Shown here in pieces: positions 14,042-22,577 of a stretch of 42,328 nucleotides of DNA. The stretch is from the NCBI GenBank assembly GCA_014584575.1, contig JACTMP010000020.1, positions 1 to 42,328 of the forward strand, read 5' to 3'. The number at the start of each line of letters is the position of its first letter. Positions within the stretch are counted from its first letter, which is position 1. The position numbers were made by a program, and so were the translations under genes. The notes beneath the pieces are model-generated. The model was not told the origin of the DNA. It made no database searches and saw only the letters and a program-made list of their open reading frames with translations. The stretch comes from Chloroflexota bacterium. GTDB taxonomy: Bacteria; Chloroflexota; Anaerolineae; Promineifilales; Promineifilaceae.

Positions 14042-15589
14042 CTAACGAACCCGTTTGTACCGACTGTACCCTCCCAACGAACGCTCACGGGGTGTCAAAA
14101 CAAGGACTGATTCGGGAGGCATGGAAACCGTTATGAAGGCCGCCTGGACGGTGCATACAGGGGGAAAATCTATTGGAGCCAGTGCATCAATCAGGGGTGT
14201 GTCATCCATCAGAAACTCATTGGCGATCAGCACCTGTTCTGTAACGGCCGTATCAGCCGGGTTGACCAGTACGACGATTGTCTCCAGTGCCCGGTCAGTA
14301 TAACGCTCAAACGCCAGCAATCGCTCTGACTCCACAAGCCGGAAATTCCCGATGCGCAGCGCCCGGTGCTGTTTCCGCAACGCGATCAACTTCTTGATCC
14401 AGGCCAGTTCGGGGTTGTCGTCGTGTACCATGTCCCAGCGCATGGGGCCGCGATTTTCAGGATCGCTACCCCCGGTCATGCCTACTTCACTGCCATAATA
14501 GATGTTCGGAGCGCCGGGCAATGTAAATTGCAACGCCTGGACTAACCTGCGAGGTGAATCTCCGGGAATCTGACTGGCGATGCGCGGAATATCATGGTTA
14601 TCAATCACCATCCAGGATTTGAGCAGTGGCTCGATGCCTGAATCGCTGACCAGGCGATCCAACATGCGGCCGGCTAATGACGGGGCAATTTCTCCTGAAA
14701 CCAGGCCCAGCACAATTTTGCGCAGAGTGAAGTTCATGACCGCATCAATAGACTCAAGCCATTTACCTGGGTAATTGACAATCTCGCCCACAACCAGGGA
14801 ACCGGGTTTTTCCAGGTGGGCTGCGTGGGTGAGATCCCGCAGGTAATCTGGCCCTAGTTCAAAGGCCGTATCCAGACGCCAACCATCCGCACCGTCACGC
14901 AAGTAGCTACGCACAACGGAGTCTGGATTTTCATAGAGATAGGCACGCACGGCCTGGTGTTCGAGGTTTAATTCAGGCAAGTTTTGGAAACCCGTCCATG
15001 CCCGCGCCCCGCCAGCATACTGCGGCCCAATAGCGAACCATTCCCGCCAGGGGCTGGTTGGATTTCCCAGCGCATCCTGAAAGATCGGGGCATTCCGCCC
15101 CATGTGGTTGAAGACCCCATCCAGCACCAACTTCATGTCGCGGGCATGGACATCTGCCACCAGACGCAGGAAGTCATCCCGGTTTCCAAACTCAGGAGAG
15201 ATTTTCATAAAATCAAGGGCATCGTATTTATGGTTCGTGTACGCCATATGGATCGGATTGAGATAGAGTACATTCGCCCCAAGTTGCTGTATATGGTCGA
15301 GCCGGCTACGGAGACTGGCAAAATCCCCGCCCCAGAACTCTAGTTCCTGGCTATTCAGTCTCGCATCTGGCAAGTAAACACCCGGTTTTGGCGTCTCCGA
15401 CCAATCACGCAGCACTTTGGGGGACGGATACAGCATACGCTTGGCATCCAGGTTGGTTGAGGGCGCGAATCGATCCACGAGTACCTGATAGACGATGGCG
15501 CCGTTCCGCCAATCCTGCTCACGCCTCATAAAAGTTTCGGGGTCATCATTTTGGGTCAGTCTATTTGTTGGGGTTCTGGTTATTATCAT
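14042..15589 (-). CDS. GH13 alpha-amylase family hydrolase
   Basis: A 515-residue enzyme of the alpha-amylase (GH13) family, similar to neopullulanase/cyclomaltodextrinase-type proteins. The four conserved regions are DGVFNHMG (from D157), GWRLDTA (nucleophile D240), VVGEI (acid/base E269) and IDNHD (D333). A C-terminal beta domain follows. No signal peptide is seen, so it should act on maltodextrins in the cytoplasm. ATG at 15589 follows AAAGGAT; MRREQDW at residue 21 is an alternative start nearer the conserved sequence. Only one ACGGCCGT lies in its 1.5 kb. It stands alone, with a palindromic dispersed element upstream. Confidence 0.92.
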   Translation of the reverse strand: MIITRTPTNRLTQNDDPETFMRREQDWRNGAIVYQVLVDRFAPSTNLDAKRMLYPSPKVLRDWSETPKPGVYLPDARLNSQELEFWGGDFASLRSRLDHIQQLGANVLYLNPIHMAYTNHKYDALDFMKISPEFGNRDDFLRLVADVHARDMKLVLDGVFNHMGRNAPIFQDALGNPTSPWREWFAIGPQYAGGARAWTGFQNLPELNLEHQAVRAYLYENPDSVVRSYLRDGADGWRLDTAFELGPDYLRDLTHAAHLEKPGSLVVGEIVNYPGKWLESIDAVMNFTLRKIVLGLVSGEIAPSLAGRMLDRLVSDSGIEPLLKSWMVIDNHDIPRIASQIPGDSPRRLVQALQFTLPGAPNIYYGSEVGMTGGSDPENRGPMRWDMVHDDNPELAWIKKLIALRKQHRALRIGNFRLVESERLLAFERYTDRALETIVVLVNPADTAVTEQVLIANEFLMDDTPLIDALAPIDFPPVCTVQAAFITVSMPPESVLVLTPRERSLGGYSRYKRVR

Positions 15590-15633
15590 CGTATCCTTTA
15601 CTCTATTCGTTCATCCTTTATACGTATACTCAG

Positions 15634-15711
15634 TAGATCGAAGCGGAGTTCGCATCCTCAGATGCGAACTGGTGGGCATCTGAGGATGCCCACTCCTCCC
15701 ATTTCGATCTA
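15634..15711. repeat. Cloverleaf-like dispersed palindrome, copy 1
   Basis: An outer stem TAGATCGAA (15634-15642)/TTCGATCTA (15703-15711) encloses two hairpins: GTTCGCATC...GATGCGAAC and GTGGGCATC...GATGCCCAC. It is the reverse complement of the element at 33938-34025 and related to 41155-41212. It lies between two minus-strand genes and could also act as a transcription terminator. Confidence 0.85.
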
Positions 15712-15767
15712 ATGATACTCTTGATAGAAGCCCTATGCCCAGGCACAGCCGCGTCTGGAATATCTTG

Positions 15768-16577
15768 TTAGCTTTCTGACGCCACAACTTTAGGCGGCAG
15801 AAAGATGGTGAACTCCACGATTGGTTGCACCAGGATGCTGTGGGGGGATTGCTGCTCCTCTGCCGAGACCAGACCGGTGCGGCTGAGCAGGCCGAATTGT
15901 GCCGTGACAAGGCTGGCTGCCTGTACCATCAATCGGTCATGCCAGACGCGGTATGTGCCCACACGGCCGTCGCGCCGATGATAGAAACTAACCAGAGGGT
16001 GTGTCAGGTAGACAAGCCCACTCTCGATGTCTGGAAACCCCGGCAGGCACAGGGGCGGCTCCGTACTCTGGCTCAATTCCACCTCGGCCGGCCCCCACGC
16101 CGCATCTGTCCGCATCCGAGACTGTGCATACTTGCCGGTCTGCGGGTCAAATTTGCAGTCAAAGGTGATCTGGCCGGGGTGCCAGGGCAGTTTCCAGATA
16201 TGCCGGGGGATGGACACCGTCCACGAGTCCAGGGTTGTGCCTAGGAACCAGACGCCGCGCTCCCCTGTAACCGTATCCACAATGTAGATGCGGTAATTTG
16301 TCTGCCCCATCCGAAACTTGGGGAATGGCAAGACGGCCGAGGTGAAATCCACGTCCAGGAAAGGGACAACAGAGAGCAGGGCGTGGGCACGGCCGTTTAT
16401 CTCCACCTCCACCAACTTGAACCGGCCAGGGATTTGTCTCGCAAATCGCTGAGGATCAACGGCATAGGTGATGATGGCAAAATGGTGGAGCTGGCAAACG
16501 GCATCAATCCCCCTCGGCCGGGGGCGTTCGATCAGCACTTCACCGAACGGCAATGGCATTATCACGGGCGTTATCAC
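15768..16577 (-). CDS. DUF2071 family protein
   Basis: A protein of up to 269 residues of the DUF2071 family, which has an acetoacetate-decarboxylase-like fold. FAIITYAVDPQRFARQIPGRF near the N terminus and the FRMGQTNYRIYI, GVWFLGTTLDS and WHPGQITFDCKF segments fit the family. The reaction is unknown. The start may be ATG 16577 or, more likely, ATG 16559 (MPLPFGEVL). Both overlap the 3' end of the kinase gene upstream, so the two are translationally linked. Confidence 0.7.
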   Translation of the reverse strand: MITPVIMPLPFGEVLIERPRPRGIDAVCQLHHFAIITYAVDPQRFARQIPGRFKLVEVEINGRAHALLSVVPFLDVDFTSAVLPFPKFRMGQTNYRIYIVDTVTGERGVWFLGTTLDSWTVSIPRHIWKLPWHPGQITFDCKFDPQTGKYAQSRMRTDAAWGPAEVELSQSTEPPLCLPGFPDIESGLVYLTHPLVSFYHRRDGRVGTYRVWHDRLMVQAASLVTAQFGLLSRTGLVSAEEQQSPHSILVQPIVEFTIFLPPKVVASES

Positions 16578-17169
16578 GAACCTTCCATAGAAAATCTATG
16601 GTCAGTTTTTGCACCAACTCGTCACAAATTTTTTCAGGCGTTTTATCTTTGGTGTAAACGATTTCTTTCGCCAGTTGATGATTCGACGGGTGTTTGGCGA
16701 ACTGTTCGTTCAATACAAACAACTCATCCGAATATGTTTTCCCCACGGCCGTTAGCATTTGTATCAACCGCTCTTTCAATATCGCCGCCGACTCATCCAT
16801 ATTCGGTGATGGTAGCAGAAGTATCACATGGGGATATGGCGACAGCGCCTGGGCGACCCGCGCCAGAAGCTCTTGATCCTCATAGACAGAATTGCTGGCC
16901 CCAAAATCAATAATGCCGTGATGATCGGCCAAAACCTTTTCCACCATCTGCGCTTCAAAGGGTTTGCTATAGCGTAGTACACCCTGAAAGCCCTGGTCGG
17001 AGGCGGCAATCTGTTTGGCTAACGTTTCATCATAGCCAACATCCTCGTAATATGCCCCACGCATATCATCAACCGAACAAAAGGGCAGGCCCAGTTTCTC
17101 CGCTAACAGCCGCCCCACGGTGGTCTTGCCCGCTCCCAACGGGCCAATCAAGACAATGGTTGTGTTCAT
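16540..17169 (-). CDS. Shikimate-kinase-like P-loop kinase
   Basis: A 209-residue P-loop protein. MNTTIVLIGPLGAGKTTVGRLLAEKLGL holds the Walker A (GPLGAGKTT), followed by PFCSVDDM where shikimate kinases have an acidic pair. The C-terminal half (TYSDELFVLNEQFAKHPSN) differs from AroK, so the substrate is probably not shikimate. ATG at 17169 is chosen (MNTT). It overlaps the DUF2071 gene downstream. It is presumably a small-molecule kinase of unknown substrate. Confidence 0.7.
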   Translation of the reverse strand: MNTTIVLIGPLGAGKTTVGRLLAEKLGLPFCSVDDMRGAYYEDVGYDETLAKQIAASDQGFQGVLRYSKPFEAQMVEKVLADHHGIIDFGASNSVYEDQELLARVAQALSPYPHVILLLPSPNMDESAAILKERLIQMLTAVGKTYSDELFVLNEQFAKHPSNHQLAKEIVYTKDKTPEKICDELVQKLTIDFLWKVRDNARDNAIAVR

Positions 17170-17262
17170 CCTCAAGACCTCGCCTAAAATGGGACGGCCG
17201 TGCCAACGGCTTTTGCAAGAAGCATTTGCGGTGCCCCGGTGGGAAATTGTCTGGCGATGTTG

Positions 17263-17694
17263 TCATTCATTCTCTGGTTTTTTGCTCCGTCTGGTGTTTC
17301 TCTGAACGGCTATCTCATACGCTTCTGCCAACAAAGCGCGTACTTGTGCCAGCGTCGCTTCGCCCGGCGACAGGACGCAGATGAAATTTTGTGGCGCATA
17401 GTCGGGGTGGGGCATGATCGTGTCTAACGCGGTGAAGTCATAATGGCTCACATCCACCTTGTCCGTGCCAAATAGCGATTGAAATGTTTGTCTGCTGACG
17501 CCGATATTCAGACGATAAACGCCCGGACGGTCCAGGTCTGAGAGGCGATCATACTCATTATCGGCCGCAATTAGTGTGGCGAAGGGAAGCATATGGTCGG
17601 AACCATAGAAAAAGAAGGTGTAGCCGAAATTTTCAGAGGTTTCGACTCCCGGAAATGTGTTGATGATGTAATCGGCAACTGATGATTCGTCCAT
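17263..17694 (-). CDS. DUF6194 family protein
   Basis: A 143-residue protein matching DUF6194. It has the initial DYIINTFPGVE, the GYTFFFYGSDHMLPFATLIA strand pair, PGVYRLNIGVSRQTF, and the C-terminal HPDYAPQNFICVLSPGEATLAQVRALLAEAY. The family has no assigned function and is found in Chloroflexota and actinobacteria, suggesting a small ligand-binding or enzymatic domain. It is monocistronic here. Confidence 0.75.
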   Translation of the reverse strand: MDESSVADYIINTFPGVETSENFGYTFFFYGSDHMLPFATLIAADNEYDRLSDLDRPGVYRLNIGVSRQTFQSLFGTDKVDVSHYDFTALDTIMPHPDYAPQNFICVLSPGEATLAQVRALLAEAYEIAVQRNTRRSKKPENE

Positions 17695-17781
17695 ATCACA
17701 AATGTTCCTCCGGCGAGCTGTTTAGGTTCCTGCACCTGTGGCAGGAAGGCCAGGAATTATATCACGCTACGGCCGTGTCCC

Positions 17782-18483
17782 CTACGCGGGGGATACAGTC
17801 GCCCGCATTCGTTCCACATCACGCGCCGGCGGTAAACCGAACAGCCGTTTGTACTCCCGGTTAAAATGGGAGGCATCGTTGTATCCCACCCGGAATGCCG
17901 TACTGGTCGCATCCAAATCCTCGCCCAGCATCAACCGCCGTGCTTCCTGAAGGCGTAACTGCTTCTGATACTGCAAGGGGGTCAGGGCAGTAACGGCCTT
18001 GAACTGATGGTGAAAGCTGGAGACGCTCAAACCAACCTCCTGGGCCACATCGTCAATGCGGATGGGTTGGTCAAAGTTTTGCCGAAGCTGCTCAATCGCT
18101 CTGGCAATGGGCGTTGTATAGCCGCCCATCACCGTCATATGACGCAGCCGATCACCCTGCTCGCCTAGCAGCAGCCGACGAATAATTTCCCGTTTAATCA
18201 GGGAAGCCAGCACCTGCGCTTCGGTTGGCGTATCAATCAGGCGGACGAGACGTACCACCGCGTCTAACAAACCCGCATCCAACGCGCTGACATTCATGGC
18301 TTTCGCATCGGCGCGGGTGGGTCTGGCCGCATGACCCAACTCCGTCATCACGGCACCAACCAGCGTGGGGTTTAGCTCCATGCGGAAACTGAGATACGGC
18401 CGTGCCCTGGAAGCCCTCGAATATGTGGATGCGGTTGTCTTGGAAGACCATCTTGGTTTTGATACGCATATGCTCAGACACAT
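17782..18483 (-). pseudogene. AraC-family regulator, N-terminally truncated
   Basis: The C-terminal part is a good AraC/XylS DNA-binding domain. It has two HTH motifs (IDDVAQEVGLSVSSFHHQFKAVT and STAFRVGYNDASHFNREYKRLFG), preceded by LDAVVRLVRLIDTPTEAQVLASLIKREIIRRLLLGEQG from the AraC_N domain. The usual first ~90 residues (the cupin sensor start) are missing. Residues 1-30 of this frame show no family similarity and run antisense to another gene fragment. Similarity begins at about RPYLSFRMEL, encoded at the ACGGCCGT at 18396. A shortened protein from MELNPTLVG could still bind DNA. It is probably a remnant. Confidence 0.6.
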
Positions 18484-18532
18484 CCGTTACGCCTGGGAAC
18501 AACTCCGCGACCGGCGCATAACCCGAAAATAG
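18395..18532 (+). pseudogene. 3' fragment of an unidentified plus-strand gene
   Basis: An open frame from about 18395 to TAG 18530-18532 encodes YGRALEALEYVDAVVLE ... IRYAWEQLRDR and has the codon style of real genes in this window. No start codon or upstream body exists, because the sequence switches at about 18396-18403 to the AraC coding region on the other strand. It looks like the last ~45 codons of a lost gene. The family was not recognised. Confidence 0.4.
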
Positions 18533-18572
18533 ACGCCTCCTACCTGGATTTCATTATCTTGTTGTCAACAGG

Positions 18573-19988
18573 CTACGGCGCAAACTGCTCTGGGGCGATG
18601 GGCTGCCGGTTGGGGGGTAGCGGCGCCGGGAAATAGTTTTGCAGCGCATACACCATCACCGGGTAAATCAGTGTTTGCGCCTCATTGGCAATATCGGCAA
18701 AACCACTGCCCAGATACCAGATAGCTGCCCCTTTCACTTCCGGGTAAGGGGCATACAGCCGGGAAGCCCAGGCTACATCAGCCATAGCCTGATCCGGTGA
18801 TGGCACATCTTCGTAAGTCCAGCCCCATTCGGTAATCAGCACGGTCGGGCGGGGGATGCCGTTGGTATCGGCAATGCGGAATAACTCCTGAAAACGCCCC
18901 ACCTTGTACGGGTAGGCATCGCCAATGTTATCTACCAGGTAACTATACTCGTGTAAGGCGATGGCTAATCGGTCGGGGTTTTGCCCGGCCAGGCGCAGGA
19001 ATTGCAGCATAGATGGCGCCTGCCAGTGCGCCGGTTCCGGTTCGCCGGAAGCCCAACCAAAAGCGGCCCAGTTGAAACCATCTTGCAGGGCCAGTTCGGC
19101 CGTTTTCAAGGCAAACTGACCCAGCCACTCCGCCTGGTTTTTGTCTATCTCGTTGATGGTCTCAATCCATACCAACGAGGGGTCAAGTTCCGGCGGGAAG
19201 GCGTCGCGGTGCATTTGCCAGTGTATGACGGCGGCCTGGTCGGGCGGCAGGGCGTAGTTCGGCACGTCCCAGTTGTAACCGTCGCCGGAGGTTTTGCGGT
19301 AGACCAGCACGTGGGGCACACCGCTGGCCCGCTTGAGTTCCTGGGCAAAGAGGATGGGTTGGGCGTTGTCTACGCTCTTGAGGAAGAAGGGCACGCCGGC
19401 CTCGTCCAGGCGGCGCATCCATTCGTCCAATCCGGCGGCGTTGCCGCCCACACTGACGTGGAAGCCAATTTTCACAGTCGCCATATCCTGCCCCTGGGCG
19501 CGCAATTCGTCCCGAATGGCGGCGAAGTCGAGGGTGGGGATGGGGGTTGGTGATGGGGTGGGCGAAGGGGTTGGGGTGAGTAGATGAGGGGGTGTGGGGG
19601 TGATGGGGTGGGCGGGGTCGGTGATAATGGGCAGAAAGACCTGGCCGGGGTAGGCGGATGGGGATGAAGGGGTGACAGGGTGAACAGGTGAGGGGGTGAC
19701 AAGGTGAGGGGTGGAGGGCGGCGAAGACGCCGGGGCGACGGCCGTATCCATTACCACGCTATATGGTTCCGGTGTTGCAGTGATGGCGGGTGGATAGGGA
19801 GAGGACACGGCCGTGTCCAATGCGACCGATAGACTGGTGGGCGGCGGCGGCAGGGGGGTAGCGGTTGGTGTGGGCGTAGGGCGGCAGGCAGCGGCGACGG
19901 CCGTGAGCAACAGGAAGATGAGCAGGTGAGCAGGTGGAGGGGTGAGGGGGTGACGTTTTTTCACCTGCTCACCCTGCGATGTCCTCAT
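18573..19988 (-). CDS. Secreted glycosidase-like lipoprotein (clan GH-A fold)
   Basis: A lipoprotein of about 471 residues. A signal peptide (HLLIFLLLTAVAAAC) ends in a lipobox cysteine, C46 when numbered from an upstream GTG/ATG at 20021. About 120 residues of low-complexity Pro/Thr/Ser/His linker follow. A TIM-barrel-like domain from about 165 has WIETINEID (acid/base candidate E291 after Asn) and TVLITEWGW (nucleophile candidate E398), the clan GH-A spacing. It is probably anchored outside the membrane and acts on a polysaccharide. The start at 19988 (MRTSQGEQVKK) is preferred because the region upstream is repeat-like. The basic n-region itself is encoded by a hairpin spacer of CACCTGCTCACC units. 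It overlaps or abuts the M24 gene. Confidence 0.75.
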   Translation of the reverse strand: MRTSQGEQVKKRHPLTPPPAHLLIFLLLTAVAAACRPTPTPTATPLPPPPTSLSVALDTAVSSPYPPAITATPEPYSVVMDTAVAPASSPPSTPHLVTPSPVHPVTPSSPSAYPGQVFLPIITDPAHPITPTPPHLLTPTPSPTPSPTPIPTLDFAAIRDELRAQGQDMATVKIGFHVSVGGNAAGLDEWMRRLDEAGVPFFLKSVDNAQPILFAQELKRASGVPHVLVYRKTSGDGYNWDVPNYALPPDQAAVIHWQMHRDAFPPELDPSLVWIETINEIDKNQAEWLGQFALKTAELALQDGFNWAAFGWASGEPEPAHWQAPSMLQFLRLAGQNPDRLAIALHEYSYLVDNIGDAYPYKVGRFQELFRIADTNGIPRPTVLITEWGWTYEDVPSPDQAMADVAWASRLYAPYPEVKGAAIWYLGSGFADIANEAQTLIYPVMVYALQNYFPAPLPPNRQPIAPEQFAP

Positions 19989-20013
19989 CGCCCACCTGCT
20001 CACCTCATCAAAG

Positions 20014-21117
20014 TCAGCCAACTTTGATCAACTCGCGGGTGAAGGAGGTCAGGCAGCGGTAGCCGGTTTCGGTGATGAAGATGTTGTCTTCAATGCGCAC
20101 GCCGCCCTTGCCGGGAATGTAAATGCCCGGTTCTACCGTGAACAGATTGCCGGGACGCAGCGGCTCTGTATTGCCCTGCATCATCGAGGGCGGTTCGTGC
20201 CCTTCAATGCCCAGGCCGTGCCCGGTGCGATGGATGAACTGTTCGCCATACCCGGCGTCATCAATCACATCGCGCGCGGCCGTGTCCACTTCTTCACACA
20301 ATACATCTGGCCCGCTGGCCTCCACCCCCTGCTGGTTTGCCAGCTTCACCGTCTCATAAATGCGCCGGGATTCGGCGTCAATCTCGCCCACCGCAAAGGT
20401 GCGGGTGATGTCTGAGGAGTAGCCATCTACCGTGCAGCCCCAATCAATCACTAGCAAATCCCCGGCGGCCAATGGCCGGTCGGTGGGCACGGCGTGGGGC
20501 GAGGCCCCATTTGGCCCGGTGGAGACAATGGGGCCAAAGGCGATGCCGTCCGCGCCGCCGTCTAGCTGGTATTGGCGCAGCCGGGCCGCCACCTGCTTTT
20601 CCGTCATGCCGATCTTAATTTCCGGGATGAGCCGTTCGATGGCCCGTTCGGCGATGGCGATGGCTTTTTCCACGGCGGCAATCTCATCCGCATCTTTCAC
20701 ACCGCGCAGGGCCATCAGGATCGGTTCGGCGTGGGTGGTTTGCAGGCCGGGGGCGTACCGTTTGAGCGCCTCATATTCCAATACCCGCATGTGCAGCGAT
20801 TCCACCGCAAGCAAATAATCGGCCAGTTCCAGGTGGGCGCAGGCACGCTGGAACGCGCCGGTGTACCCTTCCTCGTCCGTCCAATCAAAGATGCGATCAG
20901 GGCGAATGCCGGCCTCTCTGGCCTTCATCGCTTCCAAAACGGGGATGATGATGGCCGGGTCGTCGTCGGCAGGAAAAAAGAGGACAACAGGGCGTTCGCT
21001 GAGGTGGGAATGGATGCCGCTGAGGTATTCCATGTTGGGGCCAGGCACCACGGCCAGCCCATCCACGCCGTGGGAGAGCATCTCTTTGGTCAGTTTTTGC
21101 AGGCGGTTTGTATTCAT
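20014..21117 (-). CDS. M24-family Xaa-Pro peptidase
   Basis: A 367-residue cytoplasmic metallopeptidase of the creatinase/prolidase type. The N-terminal domain is about 1-130. The pita-bread domain carries the metal ligands: VIDWGCTVDGYSSDITRTF (two Asp), HRTGHGLGIEGHEPP (His), TVEPGIYIPGKGG (Glu) and GVRIEDNIFIT (Glu). It removes or splits N-terminal Xaa-Pro bonds. All ligands are present. ATG at 21117. It is encoded just downstream of the biotinyl-carrier gene, across a tandem palindrome spacer. The glycosidase gene follows closely. Confidence 0.92.
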   Translation of the reverse strand: MNTNRLQKLTKEMLSHGVDGLAVVPGPNMEYLSGIHSHLSERPVVLFFPADDDPAIIIPVLEAMKAREAGIRPDRIFDWTDEEGYTGAFQRACAHLELADYLLAVESLHMRVLEYEALKRYAPGLQTTHAEPILMALRGVKDADEIAAVEKAIAIAERAIERLIPEIKIGMTEKQVAARLRQYQLDGGADGIAFGPIVSTGPNGASPHAVPTDRPLAAGDLLVIDWGCTVDGYSSDITRTFAVGEIDAESRRIYETVKLANQQGVEASGPDVLCEEVDTAARDVIDDAGYGEQFIHRTGHGLGIEGHEPPSMMQGNTEPLRPGNLFTVEPGIYIPGKGGVRIEDNIFITETGYRCLTSFTRELIKVG

Positions 21118-21135
21118 TTTGGTTTCCTTGATGTA

Positions 21136-21282
21136 GGGGCGAGGCAGTTGGGGACAACATTGTCTTGCCAGACCGTTTCTTTCCCAACTGCCTCGCCCTG
21201 ACGCGGTTTTTTGTTATAGGGGCGAGGCAGTTGGGGACAACATTGTCTTGCCAGACCGTTTCTTTCCCAACTGCCTCGCCCC
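21136..21282. repeat. Two tandem copies of a 63-64 bp palindromic element
   Basis: Copies at 21136-21198 and 21219-21282 are almost identical, and each begins GGGGCGAGGCAGTTGGG and ends with its reverse complement. They fill the spacer between the biotinyl-carrier stop (21282-21284) and the M24 start. A related inverted repeat with the same GGGCGAGGCAG core is inside the gene at 25374-25436. Confidence 0.92.
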
Positions 21283-21779
21283 TACGTCGTACCTAATTCA
21301 ATCAATTGCACGCCGGCCGGGACGGATTCGCCTTGAGTACAGTTTACGGCCGTGACCACCCCCCCATACGGCGCTTGAATGGGGATCACCATTTTCATGG
21401 ATTCCAGCAAAATAAGCCGGTCGCCTTCGGCTACGGTGTCGCCGACGTGGACCAGGATTTCGGTGACAACGGCGGGGATGGCGGCGGCAAGGGAGGCATT
21501 TTCCTGGCTGCTATGCCCCCGTTCACGGATGCGTTCGGCGGTGAAGGCACGGCCGTTGACCCATAGCTGCCGTTTGTCCCCTTCTTTGTGCCCGGCCAAC
21601 CGGACGCGCTGGCGCGTGCCGTCTGGCTGTGTCCATTCCAGCAGGGCGGTGTGACTATCGGTATGGAGGATGTGGCAGACGGCCGTGAAGCCCTCGGCCG
21701 CCAGGTGAATTTCATTCCCCTGACGGGTGGCTTCAAATTCCCGTTCCACGCCGTCAATCGCCAGTTTGAATTTTGCCAT
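21282..21779 (-). CDS. Biotinyl/lipoyl-attachment carrier protein
   Basis: A 165-residue protein whose C-terminal ~75 residues are a biotin-carboxyl-carrier-type hammerhead. Visible are PAVVTEILVHVGDTVAEGDRL, the ESMKM biotinylation site with K129, and PYGGVVTAVNCTQGESV. The N-terminal ~80 residues resemble the linker region found in pyruvate/acyl-CoA carboxylase alpha chains. ATG at 21779 is chosen because the frame upstream is antisense or out of frame to the methyltransferase gene it overlaps by 26 bases. The partner biotin carboxylase is not in this window. Confidence 0.85.
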   Translation of the reverse strand: MAKFKLAIDGVEREFEATRQGNEIHLAAEGFTAVCHILHTDSHTALLEWTQPDGTRQRVRLAGHKEGDKRQLWVNGRAFTAERIRERGHSSQENASLAAAIPAVVTEILVHVGDTVAEGDRLILLESMKMVIPIQAPYGGVVTAVNCTQGESVPAGVQLIELGTT

Positions 21780-22548
21780 GCCCTGGTTGTAGCAGAAAAA
21801 CGCGCCGCCTGCCAACCTGGAACTTGCCCAGGCGCACGTACTGGTCGTGATTACACATCTGGCTCTTATCGGCGGCGATGGCGACCAGGGAGTGAGGTGA
21901 CAAAACAGCCAGTAGGGAATCGAGTAGTTGCCAGAGAGGGGCGGCGGGCGCGGCCGTATCCAATGCCACATCATGCCAACTGGCGCGACGGCCGTAGGGG
22001 ACATCGGTTATGACTATATCAATGGGCTGCCCCACCAGATTTTGCCGTAACTTGTCGGGTTGCAGCGCATTCGCGGTAAACAAGTGGCTTTCGATGGGAT
22101 GCAGCGCCAGATTTTGCGCTAACTGTTGTTGCAGGTGGGCCGCGCTTTGCAATGCCTCCGCATGGGACGCTTTGCCGAATTGATGTTGCAGTGCCTCAAG
22201 TTCGGTGATGCGCTGGTTCAGGCCAACGGCCGTGAGCAGCCCCAGGTTACGGGCGGCAAAAGAAAGCGTGTCGGTATCAATATCCGAGCCAATAATGGCG
22301 CGAATGTGCGGCCAATGCAGCCAGGCGCATACCGCCAGATGGTACGCGCTGCCGCAGCAAGGATCGTAAATGGTGACGGGTGCGGTTAAGCCTCGTTTTT
22401 GGCGGCTGGATAGACAGTGCAAAAAGATTTCGCTGACCAACCGGACGGGGAAGGTGGCCTGCCCTGGCGCGCCATAAAAGACACGGCCGTTGGCATAGTC
22501 GCTGTACTTTTGGTTGGATGGGGTGAACCGGTAGGGCATCGTGAGCAT
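21754..22548 (-). CDS. AviRa-like rRNA guanine methyltransferase
   Basis: A Rossmann-fold SAM-dependent RNA methyltransferase of about 264 residues. The start MLTMPYRFTPSNQKYSDYANGRVF resembles AviRa, which methylates 23S rRNA and gives avilamycin resistance in its best-known member. TIYDPCCGSAYHLAV is the SAM motif, DIDTDTLSFAARNL is motif II, and DIVITDVPYGRRASW is the catalytic motif IV. ATG at 22548 (or 22539) is chosen; the much longer open frame upstream is antisense noise over the membrane-protein gene. A housekeeping rRNA modification is as likely as resistance. It overlaps the biotinyl-carrier gene. Confidence 0.75.
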   Translation of the reverse strand: MLTMPYRFTPSNQKYSDYANGRVFYGAPGQATFPVRLVSEIFLHCLSSRQKRGLTAPVTIYDPCCGSAYHLAVCAWLHWPHIRAIIGSDIDTDTLSFAARNLGLLTAVGLNQRITELEALQHQFGKASHAEALQSAAHLQQQLAQNLALHPIESHLFTANALQPDKLRQNLVGQPIDIVITDVPYGRRASWHDVALDTAAPAAPLWQLLDSLLAVLSPHSLVAIAADKSQMCNHDQYVRLGKFQVGRRRVFLLQPGHGKIQTGD

Positions 22549-22577
22549 TAAGCAGCGAGCAGTAGGCAGAAATTGTT

